This document shows, one piece after another, positions 12,493-26,808 of a stretch of DNA of 64,000 nt. The notes under the pieces were generated by a model that was given only the letters and a program-made list of their open reading frames with translations, did no database searches and was not told the origin of the DNA. The DNA is from Diprion similis (taxonomy: Eukaryota > Arthropoda > Insecta > Hymenoptera > Diprionidae). Location: positions 17,630,001 through 17,694,000 of the forward strand of contig NC_060110.1 of NCBI RefSeq assembly GCF_021155765.1. Reading direction: 5' to 3'. A program made the translations under genes and the position numbers. Position 1 is the stretch's first letter. The number at the start of each line of letters is the position of its first letter.

Positions 12493-14604
12493 TTTTTCTT
12501 CATGAATAGTCATATTGAAGGATTATTTTTCAATCGTTCTCAAATTAAATATTCACATTACGATAATAGTTACGTAGCTTCGTTTTTTTTTTTTTTTTTT
12601 AGCTTCTTGTTGTCGTGAGGTAATTCCGGTTCCAAGAGTACATTTTAGGGTGCATATTAAGAAGGGATATTTTTGGATCTATACGTAGTACATCCGAATA
12701 GATGTTTCTAATAACGTATTATACATTTATCAAGCAGTTCCTCAACCTTTCGAGACACATTCATTTCGCCGAAAGTTACCACTCCTACGTCAATATAAAG
12801 TTGTTATTTTCTTTTGTAATTTTTTAGAACGTAATTGACATCTAGAGTATTAGTTTTCCGTGACGTCAAATGTCTCAATTTGCAACGAAAAAAATCCTTC
12901 CTAACATCTAGTGTTTCGAAGATTTTATGTTAGAGACAATTCTTAATTGTGTAAGACACACATCGTCAAGGGTGCGCGTTATTTTAATCTATCGCCAAAA
13001 ATCGTTGACACCTATAGTTAAATATAATTACGAAATTTCTACTTGCGTATTTTTATAGTTTACCTGAACTCTTGCCTCGGACAACGACACCCTCGTTGCG
13101 AGTTCTTCTCTGACAAAGGCATCCGGATAATGCGTCCGTTCGAAGACTCTTTCTAAAGCTGCCAACTGTTGAGCGGAGAACGTCGTGCGACTTCTTCGGG
13201 GCCTTCGGCCACCAGAATTAGATGAATCGTTGCATCCTGGAACCGTTGGAGAAACTGTGTTGTGTTTATTTATTCACCTGACTGTGCGACAAGCTGATAA
13301 TGAAGCATTGAAACAACCATAATTACTAAGATGTATACGAGAATGTTGAAAAACTCCGTTACTAGCGATTGGAGTTTAAGAGATCGGTAAAAAGAAGTGC
13401 AGGAAGTAATTAGTGATGCCCGGTTTCAAACCGTTAAATTAAGGCGTTTCTTTACACTCAAAGAATCAAATTTACAATCACAGTATCCGCTGTTAGAACA
13501 ACTGCGAGCTGGGTCCACAAAAAACAACTTTCGAACCGGTGACTGCGCTATTCCTCTACAACCATCGACTCTGATCGACCGACCGGAAATTTCTATCACA
13601 GATCAATTCTTGCTTTCATCACGCGAAACGCATTATTCATGGATTTAGATTTTGGTGATACTTATAAATGTTTAAACATTAAGTTCGTTTCGGTGATTCC
13701 ATAAACATTTTTTGTCAGGCTGATTTTTCCATTTATAATTTTACAATCACCAACTGTATATTGCCTGTACCATGGTCATATCAATATCGTCAGAGAATTC
13801 AAAGAACACCGAGTACTTTGATAAGATTCACCTTACCACAGAATTAATTTGTATTGGAAGAATAAACTTCTTAAGAAGTCGATGCGATGATTACGAACAA
13901 TCCTAAAAGGAAATAAATTTTTTTTTTATGCTGTAAAAAAGGCGATTTGTAAAACGTCAACGACTAATCGGTTCAAGTGGATTTAACCTGACTTGCAGAT
14001 TTGCAACAGTTAAACGTCGACGGCCGTCGGGAGAGTGAGTAAGTATATGAAATAAGAAATATGAAATGAAATGGTCGGAAGATGCCGCTAAAGATAAGCT
14101 AAGGAAATAAAAGAAAAACCAATTCGCAGACGAGCAGCCCGTTTGCTTCTGAATACGACCTCTGTACTTGCGCATTCATCAAAGCGGCATAACTCGAGAA
14201 ACGTTCCGTCAGACGTGATAATTTAATGCGATTCAAATCTCGTTCCACGTGTTTTCGCGAACGTATAGACAATAATATAGACATACGTAAATACATAATA
14301 TCGGTTGACGTATTATCCACCTCAGAAAAGACAATTCGATAAAAATTTGATGAAATCTGGTGAAATTAAAGAAGGAAAAAAATTTTGGCAAATATCCGCA
14401 TAAGGTATTAACTTCACATTTTCACAAGTACACCTAATTTTCACATTCGTCGTTACTTGTCGGGCGAATATTGCACTCACCCAGGTTCTGCGTTGGCGTC
14501 GATAGTAAACGGGAGACGGTAAAATCCTGTGGTGCATGAGGATGCGTTAATTGATTCGCATCGTCAGCAGGAATTTTTGCCAGTGTTTCACCGGAACTTA
14601 ACAT
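11186..14604 (-). CDS. PRRX: Paired-related homeobox (PRRX) transcription factor
   Basis: Sequence-specific transcription factor of the paired-like class, close to vertebrate PRRX1/2. Coding exons: 14481-14604, 13064-13254, 11186-11581 (complement), 236 residues, phases consistent. The homeodomain covers residues 60-119: [32 protein letters not shown], then [15 protein letters not shown], with Gln at position 50. The splice site between VQ and VWFQ matches paired-like genes. Before it lies DFTVSRLL, like the FSVSHLL motif of PRRX1. The C-terminus has an OAR motif ([16 protein letters not shown], residues about 211-226). There is no paired domain, as expected for the family. The start is the first ATG after an in-frame stop. 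Exon 2 has two in-frame acceptors 18 nt apart (13254 or 13236). The gene sits in a large gene-poor region, typical of developmental regulators. Confidence 0.93.
12467..12492. repeat. (AT)13 microsatellite in PRRX intron
   Basis: Twenty-six bases of uninterrupted AT dinucleotide, followed by a T-rich run, in the second PRRX intron. A separate T18 tract lies at 12583-12600. Confidence 0.9.
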
Positions 14605-17600
14605 ATCGGAGCCTTTGCGGAGTTTATCCCTCAAGTTTTTGGGTTCCGTTTAATTTTGTTCTGTTGGGAACGCTTCAACTTAGCATAGAGAGTTTATGTT
14701 CCAATTTATAAGACACTTAACTTGGCCAAGCACGCGAGTCGTAAAAAATGTGGTTTATTATCACTGTTTTGTAGAAGGTGTGTTAACACGATTTGATGGT
14801 GTAAAAAATTCGATCTTGGAACGTCATCGCGAGGCGTGGATAACACCGTATAAACTTTCATGCATGCGACTTGTGTTTCGATGACAAATATATGCATGTA
14901 CAGCGGTTCACGATCGGAAAATCAGAACTGTTTAGGTTTCCACGATCAATCGTTTGCACGAAACTCGTAAATATTAATTTGTGAGATGAAACCGTACGCG
15001 TTTAACGGGTAATATCTGGAATGAAATTAGCTCGGTTATATTTCATGGGTAATTGAATTATTGAAATCCTAATTCAATTATCCCCTGCGCACGCCCCGAG
15101 ATTATGTGGTCCATTCGAAGCGGCAAGATGCCAACTGACTTATGAAGTTAAGTCGGTTTTAACTCGGGAAGAAATAGAGCATTTTAAGAGTAGGTGGAGA
15201 TTTCAACCAAAGCTCCACCCTCATTAGAAGCCCATTGGTTTCAGCTCGTTCTGAATACCAGACTCTGTTTCCAACAGTTATCAACTTTCATCGCTCGCAT
15301 CTCGTATGAACAGGGACTCATATTTGCGCGTGCTGCTTGAATTTTATTCTTTCTCTTATTCCCACCGGACAGATTCCCTGAAATACTTGGAATTCCGTGA
15401 CGTACCAAGCGAAGATGATTTTAAAACCAATGGTTTCCGTTTTCAAGCATCTCAGGTGATGGTAAAGATTGTTGTTTCGGTTTGAAAATTAAAACACCGA
15501 AACGGTGAAATATCCGTTTACAATTAATAAATCTGTTCTCGAGTATACGAGAAAATTATTTTCACTAAATCTGCGGCCTTGTCTATCATGCGCAAGTAAA
15601 ATCAATTGATCGATAGACCCGAATTTAATCTCGGGGGATTTCACAATAGGGATTATATACTTTTACGGCTTGAAATTTAATTATGGTGGCGATAATTAAT
15701 CCTGTTTGCGACAGACTTTACATTGGCATTCATAAAATCAACTGATTCTGAGGTGAAAATGATTCCTGCTGATCGTTGCTCCGGCTTAAAGAAGTCGAAA
15801 CTGATGGCGGATACCTTTTGTATACTCGGCCACTTTTAACGAGTTCTCAAAGTAAGATAACGAACCAAACTCGCGGAGCCTTATCCGCATCAGCGTTGCA
15901 GTAAAAGTTCATACCGTTTATCGAGGAAGGAATTTTCCGCAGCGATGCGTAAAAAGTCTTTCGCAAAATCTCCGATAGAGAAAATTGGCGAAACTGCAGC
16001 GGGAACCTTATACTCAGAAGACTAAGAAGTGCAGTGGCCCCTGGCGCCGGCGCTCGTATCCTTTTCCATAAGGTTTGCTGCCAGGCTTGAAGCGGCTCAG
16101 ATCACATTGCACAAGAGTGTCGAGTTTCAGCTACACCAGATCTGTTACAACTCGGTACTCGGTGATCGTTGATCGCTCGGCCGAGGGGAGGACTGCAGGA
16201 ATATTCGATGAACTGCCAACGGTTGTTAAGAAGCAAGCAAAAAGAAAAAAGAAAACATTCGTTCTTTCAATCTGAACGTGAATAAGCTAACCGGACAATA
16301 GTTTCTCCATTCTTTGCTTTGGGAGAGTGAAAAAGTGCGCGTTGGTCGATGATTTTCCTTCATCGTTATATCTCATCTTTTCATTTTCAACACCGAGCCA
16401 TCTATGATAATATAATTGTTGTGTGCACGGTTTAAAAGGTCGCAGAGTAAGTGGCGACAGCTGTGACGATCTCAATGAGAAGACAATTTTATAATTATTA
16501 CCCATTTTATTTATACTATCTTTATAGCCGGAGTTTGTTTGCCGCCCGACGGTGTGTAGCGCGCTCGATAGTAAAGTTGACGGTGTGTTGGGGCGTGCTC
16601 TGCATCGTCGGCAAGACGGACGCGGGCGTCGCGACGCTCTGACACGAACACGTCGGGACGCCCCTTGAGAATTATTAGGCAGGCCTGCCGGCCGGGTCTC
16701 CTGGGAGGCCGAGACTTTTATATTTTATGCCAAAGTGTCCTGCATCCTATCCCAGATTTTTTTACAAGAATGTCTTTCTATATCCAACGACTGCGCGCCG
16801 ACGACCGTTAATTCGTGCAGTCGTCGGAATATGCATCCTTTCGGATGCCCGAGTATGGCTTTTCCTCGATTTCCGCCTTGTTTGCTATCATCTAAGTCCT
16901 ATGCCGGTCCTCTTCATTCTTGGCGGTTTATTGGAACAACCTGGTCTGCAGTCTTCCTCAGCGAAATTTTACTTCACATGCAGGAAGTGAGAAAAAAAGA
17001 AGAAGGTTGTGTTACAGGGGCCTAACAAGGCCGGCGTGGCTCGAGTGGTGAAATACGAAGTGGAGATTTTAGGTGAGGCTCAAAAGTGTCGACGTGTCTG
17101 GACAATGTCAGTTACATCTCGTAAATAGTTATATAACGAGGGGTTTTGTGGCAAGGAAACAACCCGCAAAATGACCGCGGACGTCTTTTGACATCCTCCA
17201 GTAAATTTTCCCTCGTCTATAATCCTTGGGATCTTTTACCTGCAGTCAAATTTATTACAGTATCATAATTCAGAGTAACCGGAAGTTGTGGGTTGTGTAA
17301 TAATTAATAAATGAGATCTGTGAAATTCACATTATGTGCCGCTAACGTGACACACGTTGTGCATACATTATGCCCACATGTACAGAAATACTTGCCGCAT
17401 TTACGGTAGCAGCGAAAAATTAACCGTGCAAATTAAAAAGCAAATTAACGTTGTGTTAACGATCAAAAACATTAAACGAGTCCTTAATCTACAGACATGA
17501 CTGGTTTAGCCGTTTCTTTTAAATTTGGGTCAATTTATTACGAGAGATATGCGGTTACCGAATAAAAAGTTACCACCAGTAGCGGTTTAACCCTTATAGA

Positions 17601-20600
17601 GGACGGGGTCTGAGGAATTTCGAAAAGTCTTTTTTTCTATAGAAAAGTGATCTAAAGTCCAGAACATTGGACCAAATTAAAGTCAAATGTTGGTAGGTCA
17701 ATGACCTTACGCCAAATGGCGTATGCGGGTTCTCTGAGAGTTAATATACGATTCAAAACACGGTGGGTATAAATATTTTTTATTACATTACCCGAATTTT
17801 TTATCAACAGCTTTCAGTATCCAGAGTTCCTTTTTTCAATAGTATCTACGCTCGTTTATAAATACACTTACACCTGTGTTCCCAGTTATACATTCGAAAC
17901 TCGATAAGACTAATAATATGGAAATGATTTTTCAGGTCTTTTGTCCGAATCGTCTGTACTTGAAGGAATTATACGCTCTCCAGGTTTATTTGCATCGCAG
18001 AACGAACGATGGTCGTGGAAACTGCGCTATTAAAAAAAGGCTCCGGAAGTGAGACGCACCGCACTTTCGTCAACATTTTGCGAATTCACGAGCTGAAAAG
18101 CAGGGGTCTTCGCGAAACGATCGTGTGCAGTTTTTTTTTTTTTTATCATACACAGCACCGTAATCGCTGCTTGTGTGACAAGTGAAATCCTTAAGGTGTT
18201 ACATGGGTTTTGAAAGTCAAATGAAAAACATATTTTCTCGAAGTTTCTTTTAGTATAATAAAAGAACAGTTTAATTTAATCTTTAAGCATATAAAAGAAC
18301 AAGATTTGAACAATATTTTGTGAAATTTTCATTCAAGAACGTTGACAATTCAGCTAGTCGAGAACTGGTTACGGAGGAAAAAGTATCCTCGCGGTGGAAG
18401 GGATAACTCATGATGTCTTTATCTGAAATGAAATAAAAAACACCTTTTGTTAGTAGCTGAGTATAGCTCGTGATTGAACGGAGGATTTTTGAAAAAATTG
18501 TAATTTTAATTTGTGGCAGAGTTGTATTCGCAAAACAGTATAATTTTCGGTTGAATCTATACCACGTGTTGCTTTGTAAAATAAGTTCTGATCAATGAAA
18601 AAAAACTATTGATAAAATATTATACTTTTATATGCTTCAAGTTTGAATAAAATAATTCTTTTGTTATATTAAGAAAAAAAAAAAGAAAGAAAATTTTATA
18701 GAAATTATGTTTTTTTTTCGTTTTTCAAAACTCGTGTAACCCCCTAAGGGATTTCCAATGTCTACGAAAATTTAGCGGCTAACCGTCTATAAATTACCGC
18801 TGACCACAGCCGGTCGAAAAATTGATGCCGCGGTAAAAGGTTGAATTTACGTTTTCATTTTTTTTTTTTTTGTTAGTAAAAAGCGAGGGGTGCCGTGCGT
18901 TTCGGGGCCTTATTAAGGCCCGGGGGATCTGGACAGCGTCCATGACGGCAGGCCGAGGGCTGACCTGGCCAGTTCCGGGACCGTCGGCTGGGGTCCGAGC
19001 ACAGATGCGGTCAGCCACCGTGACGCAATCACGTTAGACGACCAAAAGACGGCGAGGAACGACGGCGTCCCGTGATTCTATGCAGTTTCACGGTTTCGCA
19101 GACACGCAGATGCCGACTCGGTATCGGGATTCCCCCGTACTTGCATCCGTTGGAATTAAGGGATTCAGTCGCGAGTGCGACGCATAATAGATTATACATA
19201 CCTATACTCGAGTCGTAAATCGTCGACGAAACGGAGGAACGAATACCTAAGCAATGAGAAGAGAGAAGCTACGTCGAGCGAAGTTCACCACCACGAAGCC
19301 AAATGCAAAGGCGAAGCCAAACGTCGTCGGTCGTTTTTCTCCCCCAAGATTCTCCGCGTCGTTCGACCAATTACTCGCTCTATACGTCATCCTCGCCAAT
19401 TAGTAAGCGGGAAGATCACCGAGATGCTCGTCGCCGCTGCATTTCCACCCTCGTCCTTTAAGCTCCATCTTCGCGGTCCTCGATGATATGCTGCCTGCAG
19501 CCGCAGACGCACGGTGGAATAATTTTTAGACGTCTCAGTTCTTCGCGGGACTCTGTCGTCGCTCTTGTACGTATGTACAAGCTGTCGGAAGCTTCGCTCC
19601 CAAATTTTACGGGACACCACAGATTTCTTGGGCTATTCATCGGAGGGGCGAAATGACTCGGGCTTTAATTCTTATATACGTATACATTTACGCCAGACGT
19701 TGTTTGCTTCAAAACTGACAAGCAGAGCATCTGATCTCAGAGAGACCATTATCGGGTCGTGGATAGAGATGGAACGTCTTATTGGGTCGTTATCATGTAT
19801 AAGGAGAATATACGTGATTTGATTACGATTTATTGGTTATAGTAGAAGTCCGATGAGCAAAAAGCAAACAAACTGTGTTGTAGTTTCGACTTGAATATTA
19901 ATTTTCATTGTTATTTGACCAAGTTTCAATGATAGGATTTCATAGATTCTAACACGAATGGATGAACATGGATAGACATATTATCTCGGAAGAATGGTTC
20001 ACATTTAAATAACTAGAACGAATTTACAAGGATTCGATCTATCGTAAATTGAGCGATGGAATTGGTTAAAGGACCAAATAGACGTCCGTATAGAAGTTTG
20101 TGCGAAATTTCTATTCCGCAATGATTTATTATCCGAGTAAAATTTTCCTTGATCTTTGACTTTTGCGTGATTTGTGATAATAATGGATTTTGACTAGTCA
20201 CCGGGGGTAAGTGCGTGCATGGTTCGAATTCTACCAAGTCGTTTCAGCGCCTGCTGCTGCTCCTTCACGGGTTCGAAGAACATTTGGAGTTTGTTCGACG
20301 TGTGTATATTAACTGCAGGCAACGGCTAAGGAGATCTCCGGAGCGTGTCGTCATATGGAAATGAACTTTTGCGGTAAATTGGATCAGTTAGTAAGTTACG
20401 GCCACGTGGGGCGTCAAGAACCAAATGGGTGTATATATATAAGGTATAATATAATGTTAAGCCGAAGTCGAGTAACAGAAGTCGTCAGGCGATACGCATC
20501 TCCCTGGCACATATAACAATTACGATGTTAATAAACCGTGCGCTAATTATCGTCATATACCAGATGTGTGAATTATTCGGAAAGAAATCTACCGCGAGTC

Positions 20601-23600
20601 TGAGCCGCGTCGAAATACCCTGTCGCTAGGTATAAAGAGTCGTGATATACAGCCTGATTTCAGCCGTGAGGAAATTATTAGTGAAATATGGCCTGCGGAG
20701 CGATAAAACAGGCGTAATATACACTCCCCGACGTGTTTTTCCCTTATAAAATTGCAGTGGCACAGTACGACGAGCACTGTGATAACTTCCAAAAATAAAT
20801 TCAACCGTGACTATAGTCATCCCTTCCTAAAATAGTCGACAAGCGTTAACGTTGTCGTTTGACCTTGCATTTAGCAAGCTCTTGACTACCGTGAACACAA
20901 CTGAGGATGAGAAGAAAGGCTGAAACCGTTGTTTAAAAATATCCAACATCCAACGATTTCGTGACGCGCAGGCTGAGAGGCTTTCGAATCGTCGGAAAAA
21001 CCGCCGAAGATCCGCGATTCACGGATCGACGTGATACTGGATCGCGCAATGTCGTCGATTTGCATGTACCGAAGCACAAACGCTTTTGTCCATCGATTTG
21101 GGCAGTTTGGTGCTCGAGGGCTGCGCGCGTTGTGCGGGAGGTTTCCATGGCGTAGGTACTGGTACCCATGGTACACGCTTAAACACCCCCATTAACAGAG
21201 CGTAACCCCTCGTGACTTTGCTCTGCACTCCTGCTCTCCACTCCCCCCTGGATCGCGGGTACCGCTGTAGCAGCGGTTGGAAATAATTACATATTCATGC
21301 GGCGAGCTCGTGGATTATAATATTTCAAGGGCCGATTTGTAGAGGGTGTGCGTGTGTCTATGGAAGCATTACCTCGTACCTACCCTCCGCACCAACTGCA
21401 GTACCACCATTTAGAATCCAGTCTACGTGCTCCATATGCAGTGGACCTAATTATGGTCACTATCTCCACCCTTTATCCCATTCACCTTTGCAGTCATTGC
21501 ATATTAACCCAATGCCTGAGTCAGAGTTACTCTATCATTTTTCACTTTTTTACCTCTTTGTTATCTCGTTTTTTTATTCCCTTGTCGATTCAGCTCCGGG
21601 CCATGCGGTGTAATTACTACTGGACAAAATGCACTTACGCTACTGAACGCGTTGCTTTTATCCTACGGAGCAATAAATACGAGAATAAAATACAAAATCA
21701 TCTTGTTTAATTTATCTACACCTATAATGGTATACTATTAGTTCCCTTCATAAATCATCCGATGGATTTTATTCGATTATTTTGCGATTCGAATTACAAT
21801 GCTCTTCTACGTTATGCGTGCTGGACCCGCTGGAGTAGAACCATTTTTGCCATTTGTGTGATATTTTTTCTCTGGAAAAACCGAAGGCCCCCTGATGTGT
21901 GTCGAGAGCGTGTACGTGAACTCGTCGTATGAAAGCCTAATACTTGATTAGGGCGGATTTATGCTGGTCATTTACCTACTCGTTTCTCCTGTACAATGTC
22001 GTCAACGTACGCTTGTCCGCTTGTCCTTGCGCGGTGAACTGGTCAGTCGAGAACAGGCTTTGCATTTATTACAATAACCGAGTTACGCCGTGTGTATACC
22101 TATATATCTACGCATACGGAATGAAATAGGCTACTTTTTTTCTACATACCGCACTGCGCGTTGTTCATCTTCCCAAGGAACTAATTTCAAGTGGCGTAAA
22201 TCTTCCTAATACTTCGTACGGGAACGCCCATATATTTATTATAATATGCTGTAATACCTGTCCGTATGTACAGATACGTGTATACATAAGGATGATTTAG
22301 GTATATGTTACACTTTCTCCCTCCTCATAATTGTCACGACAATTTCGTAACGGCAGATCAAACGAAGGGGATGAAACAAGTGGTGGAAAAGTGGCGAATT
22401 CTCGATCACTTCTACATCCCAATTGGTTTGTTACCGGTAATGTGACCGAAAAGTCGACTGGAACAAAATTCGAAGCAGATTTCGATTCGAAAAATTGCTG
22501 ACGTCTCGTTCTGTCTCCCAGGTAAAAATTTCTCCTGCTATGAATTTTTACAGAAATTTGTAAATTTCCTATTACTTCTGACAAAATTGGAAGTGTGCAT
22601 ATAGTTTTCCACAAAGAATTTTTAACTTTATTTAGAAATTTTAGTGTCTATTCACTCAAAGTTTTTTTACCATAAACTATGCATATTTACAATTTTCTGA
22701 GAAGACAATATTTTTGCACAAAATTGTACGAAATGTTTAAAGTTATGTTAAAAATCGTAGAAAATGGTAGAAATCTAGAATAGAATTTCCCTTCTAGAAT
22801 ACTCTTTCTGCTCGAATTCCCACACGGTGAGTGACGTACGCGATACTCGGCGTCCAGGTGTTGCGGATCAGACGGTGAACTTGGCCAGGTTTGCAGGGCG
22901 CAGGGCACTGCAGCAGACATACGTGTCATGGCCGAGAGTGTGTGTTCGTGCTGTATGCGGACGGGCTCAAGATTCCGTACAGTAACTTAAGCCCGGATTG
23001 AAAAGCACATAATTCGATACAAAGCAGCGGACACAATGGCGACACAAGGGACTTGATTTCGGTGGCGCCGAAAACGCGAGCTCATTATTGGGCCGGATTG
23101 TCGGGATCGCTTGGCAGTTTCCTGGTGTGTTTCTGGACCACTTATATCTCCGCCCGCAGTTTCCCCTTGATTTAGAACCGCTTTCTCACCTCGACGTGCA
23201 GTCTGGTTAAGGTGTGTATGTAGGTATCTAAGGTGAGTGTATTTCAGTTAGGTATCGACCCTGTTCCTGAATGATTGACATTTTTGACGTTCTAAAATTT
23301 CGAAAAAATAAATTTGCAGTGTCTAAGCCTTTGGCAATTGGTTTTCGTCATCGAGAAATTTGCAATTTGTGTTATCAATTTATAATTTTGAACAATAAAA
23401 GAGTCAATAATCGGTGTACTTACCTGGGTGAACATTGGAGAGCTACGAACTTCAGATGCGCCAGACATCGTAACCACAGAATTTTATTTTCGTAACGGAA
23501 GCCACCGTTCTTCGAGAGGAGAACCGAATCGGAGGACCCGGTGGTCCCAGGGGACACGGTGCGAGCTGTCTTCCCCGATTCCTGTCGTCGCCTGGAAAAC

Positions 23601-25537
23601 AGAAGCACGTGTGGCATTCGAAAACAACAGTTCCGTTAACACTTTTCCTAAACACACGTCCGATCAGCCTGGAAGGGGATGAACGCAGCAGGCTCATAAA
23701 TTTCATTTCAAACTTCTCGCCTGGGTCGATTCTTCATCGAATTTGAAAATTCTATTGTGAACAAGCTTCGTTCAACGGTCTGCGGCTTGTCGCGAGGGTG
23801 GGTGGGTGGAATTGGTGATTTCGTAAAAGTGACTCGTATCGAGTTACCGGGTGTCCGGAATGACGCTCGACCTTTGATCGCACTGATTAGACCGCATTAA
23901 TTATTGTAAGACCTGCATGAATCAGGGTTCGCAGCACCTGCCCATGCACCAATGGTACGGATCTGATAATACGGTTGTTCGTGTATTTGGAAAGCATGAA
24001 TATGCAATTCCGGCAACGGCTGTCCCCGTAAAACTGACTGTTTTACATATTTTCGAATAGCTGTACTCGTGCACCGTTCCTCGTAATTATTACTAAACAG
24101 TCGGTTAGACATTTGGTAGAAAATCTCGTGAGCATTTCTCGCATCGTCGCTCGACGAGGAGATTATTCGCTCTTCCGCGTGATCCGGGAAGAAGAAGGGT
24201 ACTGCGGAGATTCTTTTTACATTTTTTTTTTTCAAGCCTTCAGAAGCGGAGAAAAAATTACGCTAATGCCTGGGAACAAAAAATTAAGCACGTAAACAAG
24301 AGGTCGGTAGTCCGGAAAAAAAAAAATTAAAAAAAAAAAGAACAGTGAGGAATGGTAAAGGAAGGTGAAAAAACGTTTGGATAATAACGACTCCACCCAG
24401 GAACGCAACCCTCGGTGGTTCAGCATTCCCAAAGACATACCACGGCCAATTAAGACCGAGTCTTGAGTCCTCTTTTATTCTTTTTTAGCATCCAGCAATA
24501 AATAATATCCTCGACGATGTCGGCTATGCAGCGTCAGTCATTATACGTTGAAAAGTTATTGCGCGTGCAAAGTGTTTAGTTTCGACGGATGCGAACAGTT
24601 AAATTTTACGATAACAAGTCTTTGAAAACAACACAATTACGGTTTTAAGAAAAATTTACTCACTTTTGGCGAAGAAACGCCTGATTCGAGATCTCTGTTA
24701 CACTTATACGTCAGATGCATATCCGGAGCTCCAACAAACCTCGGTTTAGGAAATGATTATACGTATCGTGTTCTTCTGTGAGGGTCATACAGTACCGATC
24801 ATCGAACGTCCCTTTCTAAACCACGGTGCAACTTTTCTCCGAAGACGTTATCTTCATCTCGCCTGGCGATGAAAACGATCACTGGTATTTGAAAAAAATG
24901 ACACACCCCTTACAGTGCTACTTGAAAGAACTGGAAAGGGAGACGCGGAAAAATTCAGGACAAACCGGATTAAGAGTCGTTAAAAGTGCGCAGGCATATG
25001 TGTACATAGTCATATTACGGTTGTAGATAATACAAAATGAAAATTCAGTGCCTCTCGAACATCTGTTCACCGAATTTTTATAAGATCCGCGGTAAAAAAC
25101 GCTGTGCTATTGATTCTAATTAGCGAGGTGAGGGTGCCAAGATTTTTTGTCGTTGTGCGAACGGGATGTGGGCCTGCGATTCATTCGCTTAAAGACATTT
25201 AAACGTGGAAAAAAGTGTAAGCACGTGATAACGCGATTCCTCTTAATTCTGCGGAGTGTAAAATACTGGGTGGAGATTAAGAACCGATCATCGTAACGGA
25301 CGTGGGAAACTGCAGAGCGGGGTAAAGGAGAAGAGAGAGATTGGCAGATGCAGCGACACCCTCGAAAAATTGTCGAATTTCTTCCAGCGATCCGATTTTG
25401 AACAATCGGTGCGAAAACTGCTATTGTGAAAAAGGACGAAAACCGCTTCGTTCTAATTTACCCGAAAAACTTTCTGCAGGTAATTCGTGAGTGTGAATTT
25501 TTTTCTCGTGGCTAGAATTTTTCCCCACTCACTCTCC

Positions 25538-25552
25538 CTCTCTCTCTCTCTC
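25538..25552. repeat. Short (CT)n tract
   Basis: Fifteen bases of CT dinucleotide. GAGA-factor sites in insects have this form, but nothing else supports a regulatory role. Confidence 0.6.
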
Positions 25553-26668
25553 CTCGATCCCGATCTCCCTCCGCGGTGCATCCTGCACGTCAAAAAACGG
25601 AGCACGTCAAAAAACGAGCCCTTTTCCCTGCAGCCCTGCAGTCCGACTGAACAACTTTCAATTCCGGCATCGTAACTGCGGAGCAAGGTTCGAACTGTCT
25701 CTAATGAGAAGGCATGCTCATGCGGTCATGCGGGGCCTTATGCAGCCTCCTTTATTGATATACGCCGTCGCTTTTGATCGGTTGCTATTCTCCGCACAGT
25801 GCGTATATCTAGCATATAAGCAGCTGTCCCGCATCCAGGCTCTACGACTAATGCACGGACACTTTGGTGCCGGACTAGGTTTCACGTGCGTAGGATCGAA
25901 TTCCGTCTGTCTGTATGCGGCATGTGCCGTACCTAGAAACGCACGTCTTGGGCAAAAACCGTCGCAAGGGCGCAAGGGAGTCGTCGACAAATATTTGCCG
26001 AGCTGTAAGGGAGGTGGAAGATCGAAAATCAGATCATAACCAGGGACAGAGAATCTCCGGCACGTGACAGTCTCTGATGCTAAATTTCGACTTCGTTGAA
26101 ACGAACTTTGGCGAACAGCTGACTCGAGCCGTTCACGTCGCCCTGATTATCTCAAAATTCGAACTTCGCACGAGGCGTCGGACATCTGCGGACGGTTCCG
26201 AGTTCTAAGAAAGTTGCGGATTCCTTGCGGGGATCTTCGGTCAGTTCGTATATTGGGACTCTCGTGACCGGCCCAAATCTGTCCGTATAATTGGGCCTTC
26301 TGTGCCTCATACACATGTACATCTTCACTGGCCGTGTAAGCACAATGTCAACAGCTTTGCCACGCGCGGGTGGCTTCTGTGCGCCTGCAGAAGAGGCTCG
26401 ATTCAACTTTTCATCAGCTTTCAGCCGCACCTCAACTCTTGTGGAACCTTAAAAGCCAAGCTTGTGTTCGTTGCCGTGAATGTAGGCTCCGTTCACGGCC
26501 GGTTGGGTGAACATAATGCACGTTTGAGATTCAGGAAGTTCCGTTTTCACGCAAATTTGAATTCAAGTTGATACTATTTGTTCACCCGAGATGTACAGTA
26601 TAGCCTAGCATGAATTTTTTCTTCCTATCGGAAGAATTCGAAATAGTGCATGATGGTAACCCAAGACT

Positions 26669-26808
26669 GGTTCCTGATACAGATTCCTACTACCGACACA
26701 TTTACCCAGACTCAAACCCTTCTCCGCGCTGATGTCAACGCGGAGAAGGGTTTGAGTCTGAGGAAACGTCGGTAAGTATGTCGGTAGTAGGAATCTGTAT
26801 CCAGAACC
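26669..26808. repeat. Long near-perfect inverted repeat (hairpin)
   Basis: A left arm of 60 nt (26669-26728) and a right arm of 70 nt (26739-26808) flank a 10-nt loop. The outer part contains a 23-nt perfect match starting GATACAGATTCCTACTACCG, and the inner part a 22-nt perfect match ending CCCTTCTCCGCG. A bulge of about 10 nt sits between them on the right side. No coding capacity is present. It could be a fold-back or MITE-type element, or a long hairpin RNA source; I cannot separate these from sequence alone. Confidence 0.85.

Noticed and set aside
20215-20245. GGTTCGAATTC, like a tRNA B box
   Set aside because: The flanking bases do not form a T-arm stem, and no A box or acceptor stem lies at the right distance.
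21348-21710. Frame of 120 codons
   Set aside because: No recognisable domain, an unlikely composition and no neighbouring exons.
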